Assembly (NCBI GenBank): GCA_032260445.1
Contig: JAVVFG010000173.1
Coordinates: 1-8,310, forward strand
Length of the DNA stretch: 8,310 nt
Source: JAAYYY01 sp032260445
GTDB taxonomy: Bacteria; Chloroflexota; Anaerolineae; Promineifilales; Promineifilaceae
Direction: 5' to 3'
The position numbers and the translations under genes are program-made. Shown in pieces: positions 1 through 5,850 of the stretch (position 1 is the stretch's first letter; the number at the start of each line of letters is the position of its first letter). The notes under the pieces were generated by a model. The model was not told where the DNA came from. It worked only from the letters and a program-made list of their open reading frames with translations, and ran no database searches.

Positions 1-844
1 CCTCCGTCCACGCTGCGGCCTCCGCGCGCTCGCCCATCCCCAAAGCGACCTCATCGCTCAGCCGGTCCACCCGCACTTCGTGCGGCAGACGCATGGCGCC
101 CGGCAGGCCAAACGTCTGCGCAAATGGGTCAATGGTCGCCAGTGTCGCCGCCGAAACCTGCGTCAGTTCTTGTACCCGCCGCAGGTACGGCTCAGCCCCC
201 TCTGCTTCGCCCATCTGCAGCAAAATATCCGCTAGCAAAGCATTGGCCTGCACGCAATCCGGCAGGAGGTCCAAAACGTCACGGCAAACGTCAGCCGCCT
301 CGACGCGATCCTCCGCCCGCCACATGCCTTCCGCCAGCAGCAGTTGCAGGTCAATGCGCTCGGGATCCTCCGCGAGCAGCTCGCGCAGCTCGAGGATCGC
401 CTGTTGGTAGAGCCCCCCTTTGACGTAGAGCCGGGCCAGGGCGCCGCGCGTCAGCTCCGGCTGCTCCGGCGCCAGGCCATCGCGCCGCCCGTACAAATTC
501 TGCAGCTCCGTGCGAATCGCCGGGTTGTGCGGCTCGACCTCGAAGGCGCGCTCCATGTGCCACAGCGCCTCTTTCCAACGGTCGCCCGCCTTGTGTACGA
601 TCGCCAGGCCGACGTGCGCGACGAAGTCATCAGGCACCGCCCCCAACACCCGCTGGAAGATATCGACGGCGCCAGGATAGTCGCCCTGCTCCAGCAGCGC
701 CTTGCCCAGCGTGCGGTAGGCGTCGATAAAGCGCGGGTGCTGCTCGAGAATATGGCGGCTATGCGCCACCGCCTCCGCCAGCCGGCTGTCATCAATCAAC
801 GTGTTTATGTACTGGACATACTTGGGCAGGGTTATCTCAGCCAT
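1..844 (-). CDS. TPR-repeat protein, C-terminus beyond window edge
   Basis: An open frame of 281 codons starts at the ATG at 844-842 and runs off the left edge without a stop, so the C-terminus is missing. An in-frame TGA at 853-851 means no upstream start is possible in this frame. The visible protein is helical with about six tetratricopeptide-like units: roughly residues 6-39, 40-73, 74-107, 131-164, 165-199 and 200-232. They show the usual small/aromatic spacing, for example the unit around AYRTLGKALLEQGDYPGAVD and the recurring Pro near unit ends. TPR arrays are protein-binding scaffolds; no catalytic domain is visible. After residue 233 the repeat pattern fades into a less regular segment. 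There is no signal peptide or membrane segment at the N-terminus, so it is probably cytoplasmic. No clear Shine-Dalgarno sequence precedes the ATG. It lies 210 nt downstream of the deacetylase gene on the same strand and could be co-transcribed with it. Partner and pathway are unknown. Confidence 0.88.
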   Translation of the reverse strand, partial: MAEITLPKYVQYINTLIDDSRLAEAVAHSRHILEQHPRFIDAYRTLGKALLEQGDYPGAVDIFQRVLGAVPDDFVAHVGLAIVHKAGDRWKEALWHMERAFEVEPHNPAIRTELQNLYGRRDGLAPEQPELTRGALARLYVKGGLYQQAILELRELLAEDPERIDLQLLLAEGMWRAEDRVEAADVCRDVLDLLPDCVQANALLADILLQMGEAEGAEPYLRRVQELTQVSAATLATIDPFAQTFGLPGAMRLPHEVRVDRLSDEVALGMGERAEAAAWTE

Positions 845-900
845 CGTCCGTCACACCATGTGGAACATTTATCCGCAGTCTTCGTGTGATTGTACTGCCA

Positions 901-921
901 GAGCACATGCTCCCATATGGG
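901..921. repeat. Two abutting palindromes upstream of the TPR gene
   Basis: GAGCA-CA-TGCTC (901-912) is an inverted repeat with 5-bp arms, and it runs directly into the perfect 10-bp palindrome CCCATATGGG (912-921). On the minus strand a TACAAT hexamer lies at 894-889, about 50 nt before the TPR gene start, but there is no good -35 box at the right distance. The palindromes would sit over the -35 region of that weak promoter, where an operator might be. The 845-1054 gap otherwise shows nothing I recognise, and no convincing terminator follows the deacetylase gene. Confidence 0.25.
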
Positions 922-1054
922 CCAAACGTCCCGCCACCACGGGGGCGCAGCGACCGCACCCCACGACTCTGATTGTGTTGCAACCCCTGCAGGTCCGCGG
1001 CGACCACCGGAACGTTTCCCAGATGATTATGCAAAGTATTATGGAGGTTATCCG

Positions 1055-2086
1055 CTAAGAACGCAAGTGAAGGCGGCGCAGGCGGCTCAGCAGGTCATCC
1101 ACCTTCTCTTCCCGCCCAGGCATCGGCCCTAACGGATCGTCGACCTCAGCGCTCCCCAGCAGCGCCCGGCACAAATTAAGGATGCCATGATGCAGCGCCG
1201 GCAGCAGATACCCCCCTTCCAGTATGAACACGATCTTGCCATCCGTCAGCTCCTCCGCCAGCTCCAGGAGGAGGCGCGAGAGCTCCGCGTAACCCACCAA
1301 CGACAGCCCGGCCGAGGCCAGTGGATCTTGCCAGTGCGCGTCAAAGCCAACTGAAACCAGAATCAGCTCCGGGGCGAAAGCCCGCGCGGCCGGCAGCACC
1401 ACCTCCTCAAACGCCCGCCGGTACCCTTCATCCCCGACGTGCCGCGGAAACGGCACGTTCAGCGTCGTGCCCCGCCCGTTTCCGCGCCCGATCTCGTCCA
1501 GCCCGCCGGTGCCGGGATAAAAGAACGGGTGGTAGAGGTGCACGCTCGTGAAAAAGACGCCAGGATCTTCGTAGAAGATATCCTGCGTGCCATTGCCGTG
1601 ATGCACGTCATAATCGACGACGAAGATGCGCTGCACGCCGTAAGCGGCCTGCGCGTGGCGCGCGGCCACGGCAATGTTGTTAAACAGGCAGAAGCCGCCC
1701 GGCCGGTAGCGTGTGGCGTGGTGGCCCGGCGGGCGCGCCAGCACTAGTGCACGCCGGGTATCGCCACTCAGGACGGCGTCTAGCGCAGCGCAGGCGTGCC
1801 CCGCCGCTGCCAGCGCCAGGTCATAGCTCTCTGCCGTCGTGTACGTATCGGCGTCGAGCAACCCGCCGCCCTGCCCCGACACCTGCCGCACCCACTCCAC
1901 CATCCCCAGCGCATGCACCCGCGTGAGCTGGCGCACGCCGATCGGCCGCGCCTGGCCCAGCGTCATACCCCCCAGCACACCATGCGCCTCTAGGAACGGC
2001 AGCAGCCCCACTAGCCGCTGCTCGCTCTCCGGATGCCCCAGGCGCGTGTGCTCGGCAGCAGGCGCAAAAAACAAATACGGCTTCAT
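1055..2086 (-). CDS. HDAC-superfamily zinc-dependent deacetylase
   Basis: The 343-aa protein covers a whole arginase/deacetylase-fold HDAC domain, the usual length for bacterial members. The motifs are in order: PPGHHA with the catalytic His pair H122/H123; the stretch GGFCLFNN at 130-137; VDYDVHHGNGTQ with D158 and putative zinc ligands D160 and H162; GFDAH with the third zinc ligand D249; and EGGY with the transition-state Tyr Y293. All catalytic residues known from the family are present, so the enzyme should be active. Family members remove acetyl or related acyl groups from lysine side chains or from acetylated polyamines and other small amides; the sequence alone does not choose between these. 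The class II-like DVHHGNGTQ motif resembles the HDAC6/acetylpolyamine amidohydrolase side more than AcuC. There is no signal peptide, so it is likely cytoplasmic. The ATG start is supported by AAGAGGAG (2100-2093), 6 nt upstream. A promoter lies just before it, and a terminator separates it from the upstream pyrophosphatase gene, so it is probably its own transcription unit, possibly continuing into the TPR gene. Confidence 0.93.
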   Translation of the reverse strand: MKPYLFFAPAAEHTRLGHPESEQRLVGLLPFLEAHGVLGGMTLGQARPIGVRQLTRVHALGMVEWVRQVSGQGGGLLDADTYTTAESYDLALAAAGHACAALDAVLSGDTRRALVLARPPGHHATRYRPGGFCLFNNIAVAARHAQAAYGVQRIFVVDYDVHHGNGTQDIFYEDPGVFFTSVHLYHPFFYPGTGGLDEIGRGNGRGTTLNVPFPRHVGDEGYRRAFEEVVLPAARAFAPELILVSVGFDAHWQDPLASAGLSLVGYAELSRLLLELAEELTDGKIVFILEGGYLLPALHHGILNLCRALLGSAEVDDPLGPMPGREEKVDDLLSRLRRLHLRS

Positions 2087-2118
2087 CCAATACTCCTCTT
2101 CGCCAACCCTGGCACGCT

Positions 2119-2147
2119 ATTGTAGAGGTCACGAGTCGTCCGAACAA
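2119..2147 (-). promoter_or_regulatory. Candidate sigma70 promoter of the deacetylase gene
   Basis: On the minus strand TTGTTC (2147-2142) is followed after exactly 17 nt by TACAAT (2124-2119). The -10 box matches consensus at 5 of 6 positions; the -35 box matches only its TTG half. Transcription would start near 2112, giving a leader of about 26 nt that contains the ribosome binding site AAGAGGAG. The position, between the upstream terminator and the gene start, fits well. Confidence 0.5.
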
Positions 2148-2160
2148 GCAGCCCCCCTGA

Positions 2161-2196
2161 CACACAAAGGGCGCAGCCGCTATCGCGGCTGCGCCC
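2161..2196 (-). terminator. Intrinsic terminator after the K+-dependent pyrophosphatase gene
   Basis: Positions 2169-2180 and 2185-2196 form a perfect 12-bp GC-rich stem (GGGCGCAGCCGC and its complement) with the tetraloop TATC. Read on the minus strand the stem is followed by TTTGTGTG (2168-2161). It begins 24 nt after the TAG of the pyrophosphatase gene and lies upstream of the deacetylase promoter, so it separates the two minus-strand units. The U-tract is short, but the stem is very stable. Confidence 0.85.
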
Positions 2197-2220
2197 CAAC
2201 GGTTTCCAGGCAGCGCCCTT

Positions 2221-4527
2221 CTAGCCGCCGATCAGTAGGCTGAGCAGCCCCTGACCGGAGCTGATGGCGACGATCAGCCCGGCAAAAACCACCGAGACCA
2301 TCGACATCAGCTTGATCAGAATGTTGAGGGACGGGCCGCTCGTGTCCTTAAACGGATCGCCGACGGTGTCGCCGACGATCGCTGCCTTGTGCGCCGCCGA
2401 CCCCTTGCCGCCGTGCTTGCCTTCTTCGATATACTTCTTGGCATTGTCCCAGGCGCCACCGGCGTTAGCCATCATGATCGCCAGCAGGAAGCCAGTCGCC
2501 AGGCCACCGGAGAGCAGCCCCAGCACCCCAGCCACGCCGAAGATCACGCCAACCAGCACTGGCACGGCGATGGCCACGATCGACGGCGCAACCATCTCGC
2601 GCTGCGCGGACGCGGTGCTGATCGCCACACAGCGCGCGTAGTCCGGCCGCGACGTGCCTTCCAGGATGCCCGGGTCCTCAGCGAACTGGCGGCGCACCTC
2701 TTCTACCATACCGCCCGCGGCACGGCCCACGGCGCGCATCGTCATCGCCGAGAAGTAAAACGCCGTCGCCGCGCCGACAAACAGCCCGATGAGCACGGCC
2801 GGGTTGAGCAGCGTCACATTGTAAAAGGTCATGAAATGCTGCATCGTCATCTCGGCCACGGCCACCGTCTCGCCGTCGATCACCAGGCTTTCGATGCCCC
2901 GCAGCTCGGAGAGCACCAGCCGCACCTCCTCAAGATAGGCCGCCAGGAGGGCAAGCGATGTGAGCGCGGCAGAGCCGATGGCGAACCCTTTGCCGATGGC
3001 CGCGGTCGTGTTGCCCACCGCGTCAAGCTGGTCGGTCCGGTCGCGCACATGCGGCGGCAGACCCGACATCTCCGCGTTGCCCCCCGCGTTGTCGGCGATT
3101 GGGCCGTACGCATCCGTGGCCAGGGTGAAGCCAAGTGTGCTCAGCATCCCCACGGCGGCGATGCCCACCCCGTACAAACCCATAAGGATATTGCTGCTGC
3201 CGCCGGTAATATAGAAGCTGAGTGCAATGCCTGACACGATCGCCAGCACGGGAATTGCCCCGGACTCCATCCCCACGGCAAGGCCTTCGATCAGCGCCGT
3301 GGCGCTGCTCGTCTCCGCCTGCGCGGCAATACTGCGCGTCGGCCCAAATGCGTGGCTCGTGTAATACTCCGTCGCCTTCCCCACGATGAGCCCGACAACG
3401 AGACCGGAGACGACCGCGATCCACACCGCAACCCAGTTCGGGAGACCCAGCAGGTAGAGCACGCCGCCGGCAAGTAGCGCAATACCGAGGCTACTGCCAT
3501 ACAGCCCGCGGCTCAGCGCGGCGATCAGGCGCGCCTGATTTGCCGTTTCGTCAGCGCGCACCAGATAAATCGCCATGATCGACAGGAAGACGCCGACGGC
3601 GGCCAGCGCAATTGGCGCGCCAATATAGCGCAGTTGCATCTCCATCGCCGTTACCCCGCCGAGAAAGCTGGCCCCGGCCGTCGCCACCGCCGCCACGCCC
3701 AGCGCCGAGGTCGCGAGAATCGAGCCGGCGTACGATTCATACAGGTCGGCGCCCATCCCCGCTACGTCGCCCACATTATCGCCCACGTTATCGGCAATCG
3801 TCGCCGGGTTGCGCGGGTCGTCTTCGGGAATACCAGCCTCCACCTTGCCCACGAGGTCGGCGCCGACGTCCGCAGCCTTGGTGTAAATGCCGCCGCCGAC
3901 ACGCGCAAACAGCGCCTGCGTCGAGGCGCCCATACCGAAGCTGAGCATCGTCGCCGTGATGATCGGCAGCGGGTTAGCCGCCGCGGCGATGAAGCTGTTC
4001 GGTAGCAGGGCCGGGAAGAGGTAGTAGAGAATGAGGAACCAGACAGTGATGTCCAGCAGGGCAAAGCCGACGACGACAAACCCCATCACTGCGCCGGCGC
4101 GGAGCGCGATCTGCAGGCCGCCATTGAGGCTGTCCTGTGCCGCATTGGCCGCCCGCGCCGAGGCATTCGTCGCCGTTTTCATGCCGAAATAGCCGCACAG
4201 AGCCGAGAAGAGACCGCCCGTCAGAAAAGCGAACGGCACAACCGGGTTCTGTAGATCGAACAGGCTCATCAGCAGAAACAGGCCGAACAGCAGGGCAAAG
4301 ACGATCGCCACCACCCGATACTGCCGCGTCAGGTAAGCCGAAGCGCCGTCGCGCACCGCCTCCGCAATCTCGATCATGCGGCCGGTGCCCTCGCTATGCG
4401 CCATCACCTGGCGGTAGAAGTAGTAAGCGTAACCCAGCGCAACCAGGGCGGCGATGGGACCCAGCCACCACAGCAGGGGCAGGGCTGCGCGAGCCGGCGC
4501 GCTCTGTGCCAGTATTTGTGACTCCAT
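2221..4527 (-). CDS. hppA: Membrane-bound pyrophosphatase, K+-dependent type (Na+ or H+ pump)
   Basis: This 768-aa polytopic membrane protein is a full-length M-PPase, which couples PPi hydrolysis to ion export across the cell membrane. The active-site motifs are intact: GGGIYTKAADVGADLVGKVE at about 211-230 (D220, D224, K228); EDDPRN at 235-240; DNVGDNVGD at 246-254; DNAGGNAEM at 479-487; AWDNAKK at 692-698; and GDTVGDPFKDTSGP at 719-732. In GNTTAAIGKG (505-514) the residues that decide potassium use are A509 and G512, the Ala/Gly pair of K+-dependent enzymes (A460/G463 in Carboxydothermus numbering). The transport-gate segment DLYESY carries E264 at the position used in Na+-PPases, but some K+-dependent H+-pumping or dual Na+/H+ enzymes share it, so the pumped ion is not settled. 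The N-terminus (MESQILAQSAPARA) precedes the first membrane helix. A strong promoter and a candidate attenuator lie upstream, and an intrinsic terminator lies downstream. It is transcribed away from the second pyrophosphatase gene at 5851-8190. Confidence 0.96.
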   Translation of the reverse strand: MESQILAQSAPARAALPLLWWLGPIAALVALGYAYYFYRQVMAHSEGTGRMIEIAEAVRDGASAYLTRQYRVVAIVFALLFGLFLLMSLFDLQNPVVPFAFLTGGLFSALCGYFGMKTATNASARAANAAQDSLNGGLQIALRAGAVMGFVVVGFALLDITVWFLILYYLFPALLPNSFIAAAANPLPIITATMLSFGMGASTQALFARVGGGIYTKAADVGADLVGKVEAGIPEDDPRNPATIADNVGDNVGDVAGMGADLYESYAGSILATSALGVAAVATAGASFLGGVTAMEMQLRYIGAPIALAAVGVFLSIMAIYLVRADETANQARLIAALSRGLYGSSLGIALLAGGVLYLLGLPNWVAVWIAVVSGLVVGLIVGKATEYYTSHAFGPTRSIAAQAETSSATALIEGLAVGMESGAIPVLAIVSGIALSFYITGGSSNILMGLYGVGIAAVGMLSTLGFTLATDAYGPIADNAGGNAEMSGLPPHVRDRTDQLDAVGNTTAAIGKGFAIGSAALTSLALLAAYLEEVRLVLSELRGIESLVIDGETVAVAEMTMQHFMTFYNVTLLNPAVLIGLFVGAATAFYFSAMTMRAVGRAAGGMVEEVRRQFAEDPGILEGTSRPDYARCVAISTASAQREMVAPSIVAIAVPVLVGVIFGVAGVLGLLSGGLATGFLLAIMMANAGGAWDNAKKYIEEGKHGGKGSAAHKAAIVGDTVGDPFKDTSGPSLNILIKLMSMVSVVFAGLIVAISSGQGLLSLLIGG

Positions 4528-4539
4528 AAACGTAACGGG

Positions 4540-4547
4540 CCTCCTCC
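4540..4547 (-). promoter_or_regulatory. Ribosome binding site with long spacing
   Basis: GGAGGAGG (minus strand, 4547-4540) is a near-ideal Shine-Dalgarno sequence, but 12 nt separate it from the ATG at 4527, more than the usual 5-9. The four codons between are not start codons in this frame, so the ATG is still the best start. Initiation may be somewhat slowed. Confidence 0.7.
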
Positions 4548-4560
4548 GTATGGTCTAAGG

Positions 4561-4622
4561 CAAACAAAAAGCGGGAAATTACCCGCAGTTGGTGTCTAAA
4601 GATGCATTCCCGCACACGCGGG
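4561..4622 (-). promoter_or_regulatory. Candidate transcription attenuator in the leader of the K+-dependent hppA
   Basis: The leader read on the minus strand holds four segments. Segment 1 is CCCGC (4622-4618); segment 2 is GCGGGAA (4613-4607); segment 3 is GCGGG (4586-4582); segment 4 is TTCCCGC (4577-4571). Pairing 1:2 gives a 5-bp hairpin with loop GTGT. Pairing 3:4 gives a 5-bp hairpin with a 6-nt loop, immediately followed by TTTTTGTTTG (4570-4561), which is an intrinsic terminator in form. Pairing 2:4 instead gives 7 perfect base pairs and would consume the 3' arm of the terminator. So 1:2 plus 3:4 would be the OFF state and 2:4 the ON state. The terminator lies inside the leader, after the predicted transcription start near 4631 and before the ribosome binding site at 4547. 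The signal is unknown. The base pairing is directly visible; the regulatory role is inferred. Confidence 0.6.
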
Positions 4623-4626
4623 CCAT
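4579..4626 (-). CDS. Possible leader peptide in the hppA attenuator
   Basis: An ATG at 4626-4624 opens a 15-codon frame, MARVCGNASLDTNCG, ending with TAA at 4581-4579. That stop falls inside the loop of the terminator hairpin, and the frame spans attenuator segments 1 to 3. Ribosome movement through it could therefore decide which hairpin forms. Against this, there is no Shine-Dalgarno sequence and the ATG would lie only about 5 nt from the predicted transcript start, so it would need leaderless-type initiation. There is no run of one amino acid; the two Cys codons are the only repeated uncommon feature. Confidence 0.22.
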   Translation of the reverse strand: MARVCGNASLDTNCG

Positions 4627-4637
4627 GGAACGGAACG

Positions 4638-4666
4638 ATTGTACCCAAGCGCACAAACAGTGTCAA
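4638..4666 (-). promoter_or_regulatory. Strong sigma70 promoter of the K+-dependent hppA
   Basis: Consensus TTGACA (minus strand, 4666-4661), a spacer of exactly 17 nt, and TACAAT (4643-4638, 5 of 6 matches). Transcription would start near 4631, leaving a leader of about 104 nt before the ATG at 4527, which includes the attenuator hairpins. Confidence 0.8.
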
Positions 4667-4758
4667 AGCCCCACTCGGACCGCCTGCATCCTGCTCGCCC
4701 CAAAGCCCGGACTATGCCGGCCGTCCCTTTTCCCTCAAATCGTTCATCAACCCGAAAA

Positions 4759-4787
4759 CTTTCATGCTTCGACAAACCTGTTATAAT
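4759..4787 (+). promoter_or_regulatory. Extended -10 promoter of the hypothetical gene
   Basis: TATAAT (4782-4787) is a perfect -10 box preceded by TG at 4779-4780, an extended -10 element. The -35 region 17 nt upstream is CTTTCA (4759-4764), 3 of 6 matches, which the extended -10 can compensate for. Transcription would begin near 4794, about 54 nt before the ATG at 4848. It diverges from the hppA promoter at 4638-4666; about 90 nt between the two (4667-4758) shows no other structure I recognise. Confidence 0.72.
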
Positions 4788-4797
4788 GGTTCGCGCT

Positions 4798-4851
4798 ATG
4801 CTCTTAGTCCAGTTTGGTTTCAACTCACCCGTGTCGAGGTCCAACGCATGA
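4798..4851 (+). CDS. Possible 17-codon ORF overlapping the next start by ATGA
   Basis: An ATG at 4798, only a few bases after the predicted transcript start, opens MLLVQFGFNSPVSRSNA. Its TGA (4849-4851) overlaps the ATG of the following gene (4848-4850) in the sequence ATGA, the arrangement typical of translational coupling. It has no Shine-Dalgarno sequence. It may be chance; noted only because of the exact overlap and its position at the 5' end of the transcript. Confidence 0.15.
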   Translation: MLLVQFGFNSPVSRSNA

Positions 4852-5612
4852 CTGTTCATCTCTACCTGTCACTCATCCCGGAAGCCCTCATCGCCTCCAT
4901 GCTTTCGCCGGAGGAGTTCGGCAGCTACTATGCCGTCGGCATCACCAAGAAACAGCACGGCGAGGCCATCTTCGTCGAGCTGGACACAGACTTTCGCCAT
5001 CCCTTCTTCCGCATCGACGAAGGACTGGAGCGCTGCGTGCCCCATCCCGATGGCCGGCCCAAGCGCTCCGTCTACATTGCTAACTACCGCGTCCTCGAGC
5101 ACGTGCCGCTGGACGCCATGCGCAACCTTTATCTGGTCACCGCCTACGGCGAAAGCTTGCGACTCGAGCCGAGCACCGACTACCCCGAGAACGGCGAACC
5201 GCTCCACCTCTATCAGGAAATCGCTCCCGTCACGCCGCTCGTCGTCAGCACAGCCGCCCCCTACGACTTCTACCACTTCCTCATTCAGGACGAGACGAGC
5301 ATGGTGCACCTGCCGGCCGTGGCCTTCGTCGAGCTACAGCTAGGCGAGCTGGCCCGCGACCCCGAATTCGGCGAGCTGCGCGACTTACCCTACGAAGGCA
5401 TCCACCACCTGCGCGAGTGTCTGGTGGAGCTGCAAGAGAAGCAGATCCACACCAAGATGGTCAATCGAGTCGAGGCGCCGGAGTTCCCCTATCGCATGAT
5501 CAAGAACGGCCTTTTCATTGGCAATGTAGAAGGACTTCTCTACTTCCCCTTACCGCCGCGGGAAAAGCTGCGCAGCGACTATTACCGCTGGTGGCGCTCG
5601 GCGAACCTGTGA
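4848..5612 (+). CDS. Conserved-looking hypothetical protein between the two pyrophosphatase genes
   Basis: I do not recognise the family of this 254-aa protein. The ATG at 4848 is chosen because GAGG (4836-4839) lies 8 nt upstream and a promoter precedes it; the frame is open further upstream to 4602, but that would run through both promoters. The protein is soluble in appearance: no signal peptide, no membrane segment, many acidic and aromatic residues. The N-terminal half looks like alternating beta strands (MTVHLYLSLIPEAL at the start, then YYAVGITKK, EAIFVELD, SVYIANYRVLEH). Residues 137-190 are acidic and partly helical. The C-terminus has NGLFIGNVEGLLYFPLPP followed by DYYRWWR. Codon use and GC content match its neighbours, so it is a real gene and not obviously transferred. 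It shares the strand with the second pyrophosphatase gene, 238 nt upstream of it, and could be partly co-transcribed. Whether it acts with the pumps is unknown. Confidence 0.85.
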   Translation: MTVHLYLSLIPEALIASMLSPEEFGSYYAVGITKKQHGEAIFVELDTDFRHPFFRIDEGLERCVPHPDGRPKRSVYIANYRVLEHVPLDAMRNLYLVTAYGESLRLEPSTDYPENGEPLHLYQEIAPVTPLVVSTAAPYDFYHFLIQDETSMVHLPAVAFVELQLGELARDPEFGELRDLPYEGIHHLRECLVELQEKQIHTKMVNRVEAPEFPYRMIKNGLFIGNVEGLLYFPLPPREKLRSDYYRWWRSANL

Positions 5613-5793
5613 TATAGAGCTTACTGTCCATGATCCCCACTGAGCATACCTAGACGGTCGTGGCGGTGAGAGCCGGAGGCAGGCGTGGAACAGCGCATCG
5701 CCATCTCCTGGATAATTGACCGGCGCTCCCGGCGCCATGAGGGCAGCATCCTCCTATCTTGCTACCTTCTGCTACGGCATATGGTAATTGCAG
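5613..5793 (+). other. Leader/intergenic stretch before the K+-independent hppA
   Basis: This non-coding stretch contains a short hairpin, GGCGC-TCCCG-GCGCC (5722-5736), overlapping a direct repeat CCGGCGC (5720-5726 and 5729-5735). I see no strong promoter. The best candidate is TTGCTA (5759-5764), 18 nt, GGTAAT (5783-5788), which is weak, so the downstream gene may depend on a poor or activated promoter or on read-through from the hypothetical gene. No tRNA, small gene or riboswitch class known to me could be matched. Confidence 0.4.
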
Positions 5794-5832
5794 GGTCAGA
5801 CTCCGAGCGGCGGTCTGGCCTTGTTTGTTTTT
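5794..5832 (+). terminator. Terminator-like hairpin just before the K+-independent hppA ribosome binding site
   Basis: GGTCAGAC (5794-5801) pairs with GTCTGGCC (5813-5820) over 8 bp with one G-U pair and an 11-nt loop, and TTGTTTGTTTTT (5821-5832) follows directly. This has the form of an intrinsic terminator. The ribosome binding site of the pyrophosphatase gene starts at the next base, so no promoter can fit in between and the gene must be transcribed through this structure. It is therefore more likely an attenuator, or a leaky terminator of the upstream gene, than a simple end of transcription. I found no strong competing pairing; GACCG (5718-5722) with CGGTC (5811-5815) is only 5 bp. Confidence 0.6.
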
Positions 5833-5850
5833 AGAGAGGAGAGTAGACAA

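Noticed and set aside
344..889. 181-aa plus-strand open frame
   Set aside because: It is antisense to the TPR gene, whose 281-codon frame has clear repeats; the plus-strand translation has no recognisable domain and extends into the intergenic gap.
2389..3234. 281-aa plus-strand open frame
   Set aside because: It is antisense to the pyrophosphatase gene and His/Arg-rich, as expected from reading a GC-rich membrane protein gene backwards.
4571..4631. Fluoride (crcB) riboswitch upstream of a pyrophosphatase gene
   Set aside because: Pyrophosphatase genes are known targets of this class, so I checked both leaders, but the conserved GGCGATGG-like start and the GCTGATGRCTCC-like pseudoknot segment are not visible in either.
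4602..4847. 82-residue N-terminal extension of the hypothetical protein
   Set aside because: It would cross both divergent promoters, and the ATG at 4848 has a better ribosome binding site and a matching transcript start.
5708..5716. CTGGATAAT resembling part of the TPP riboswitch core
   Set aside because: The other TPP elements (CTGAGA, the GGGTGC box and the GCGTAGGGA end) are not present around it.
5788..5850. TTG start adding 21 residues to the K+-independent pyrophosphatase
   Set aside because: The segment encodes the terminator-like hairpin and the ribosome binding site of the ATG at 5851, and the hydrophilic extension does not look like an M-PPase N-terminus.
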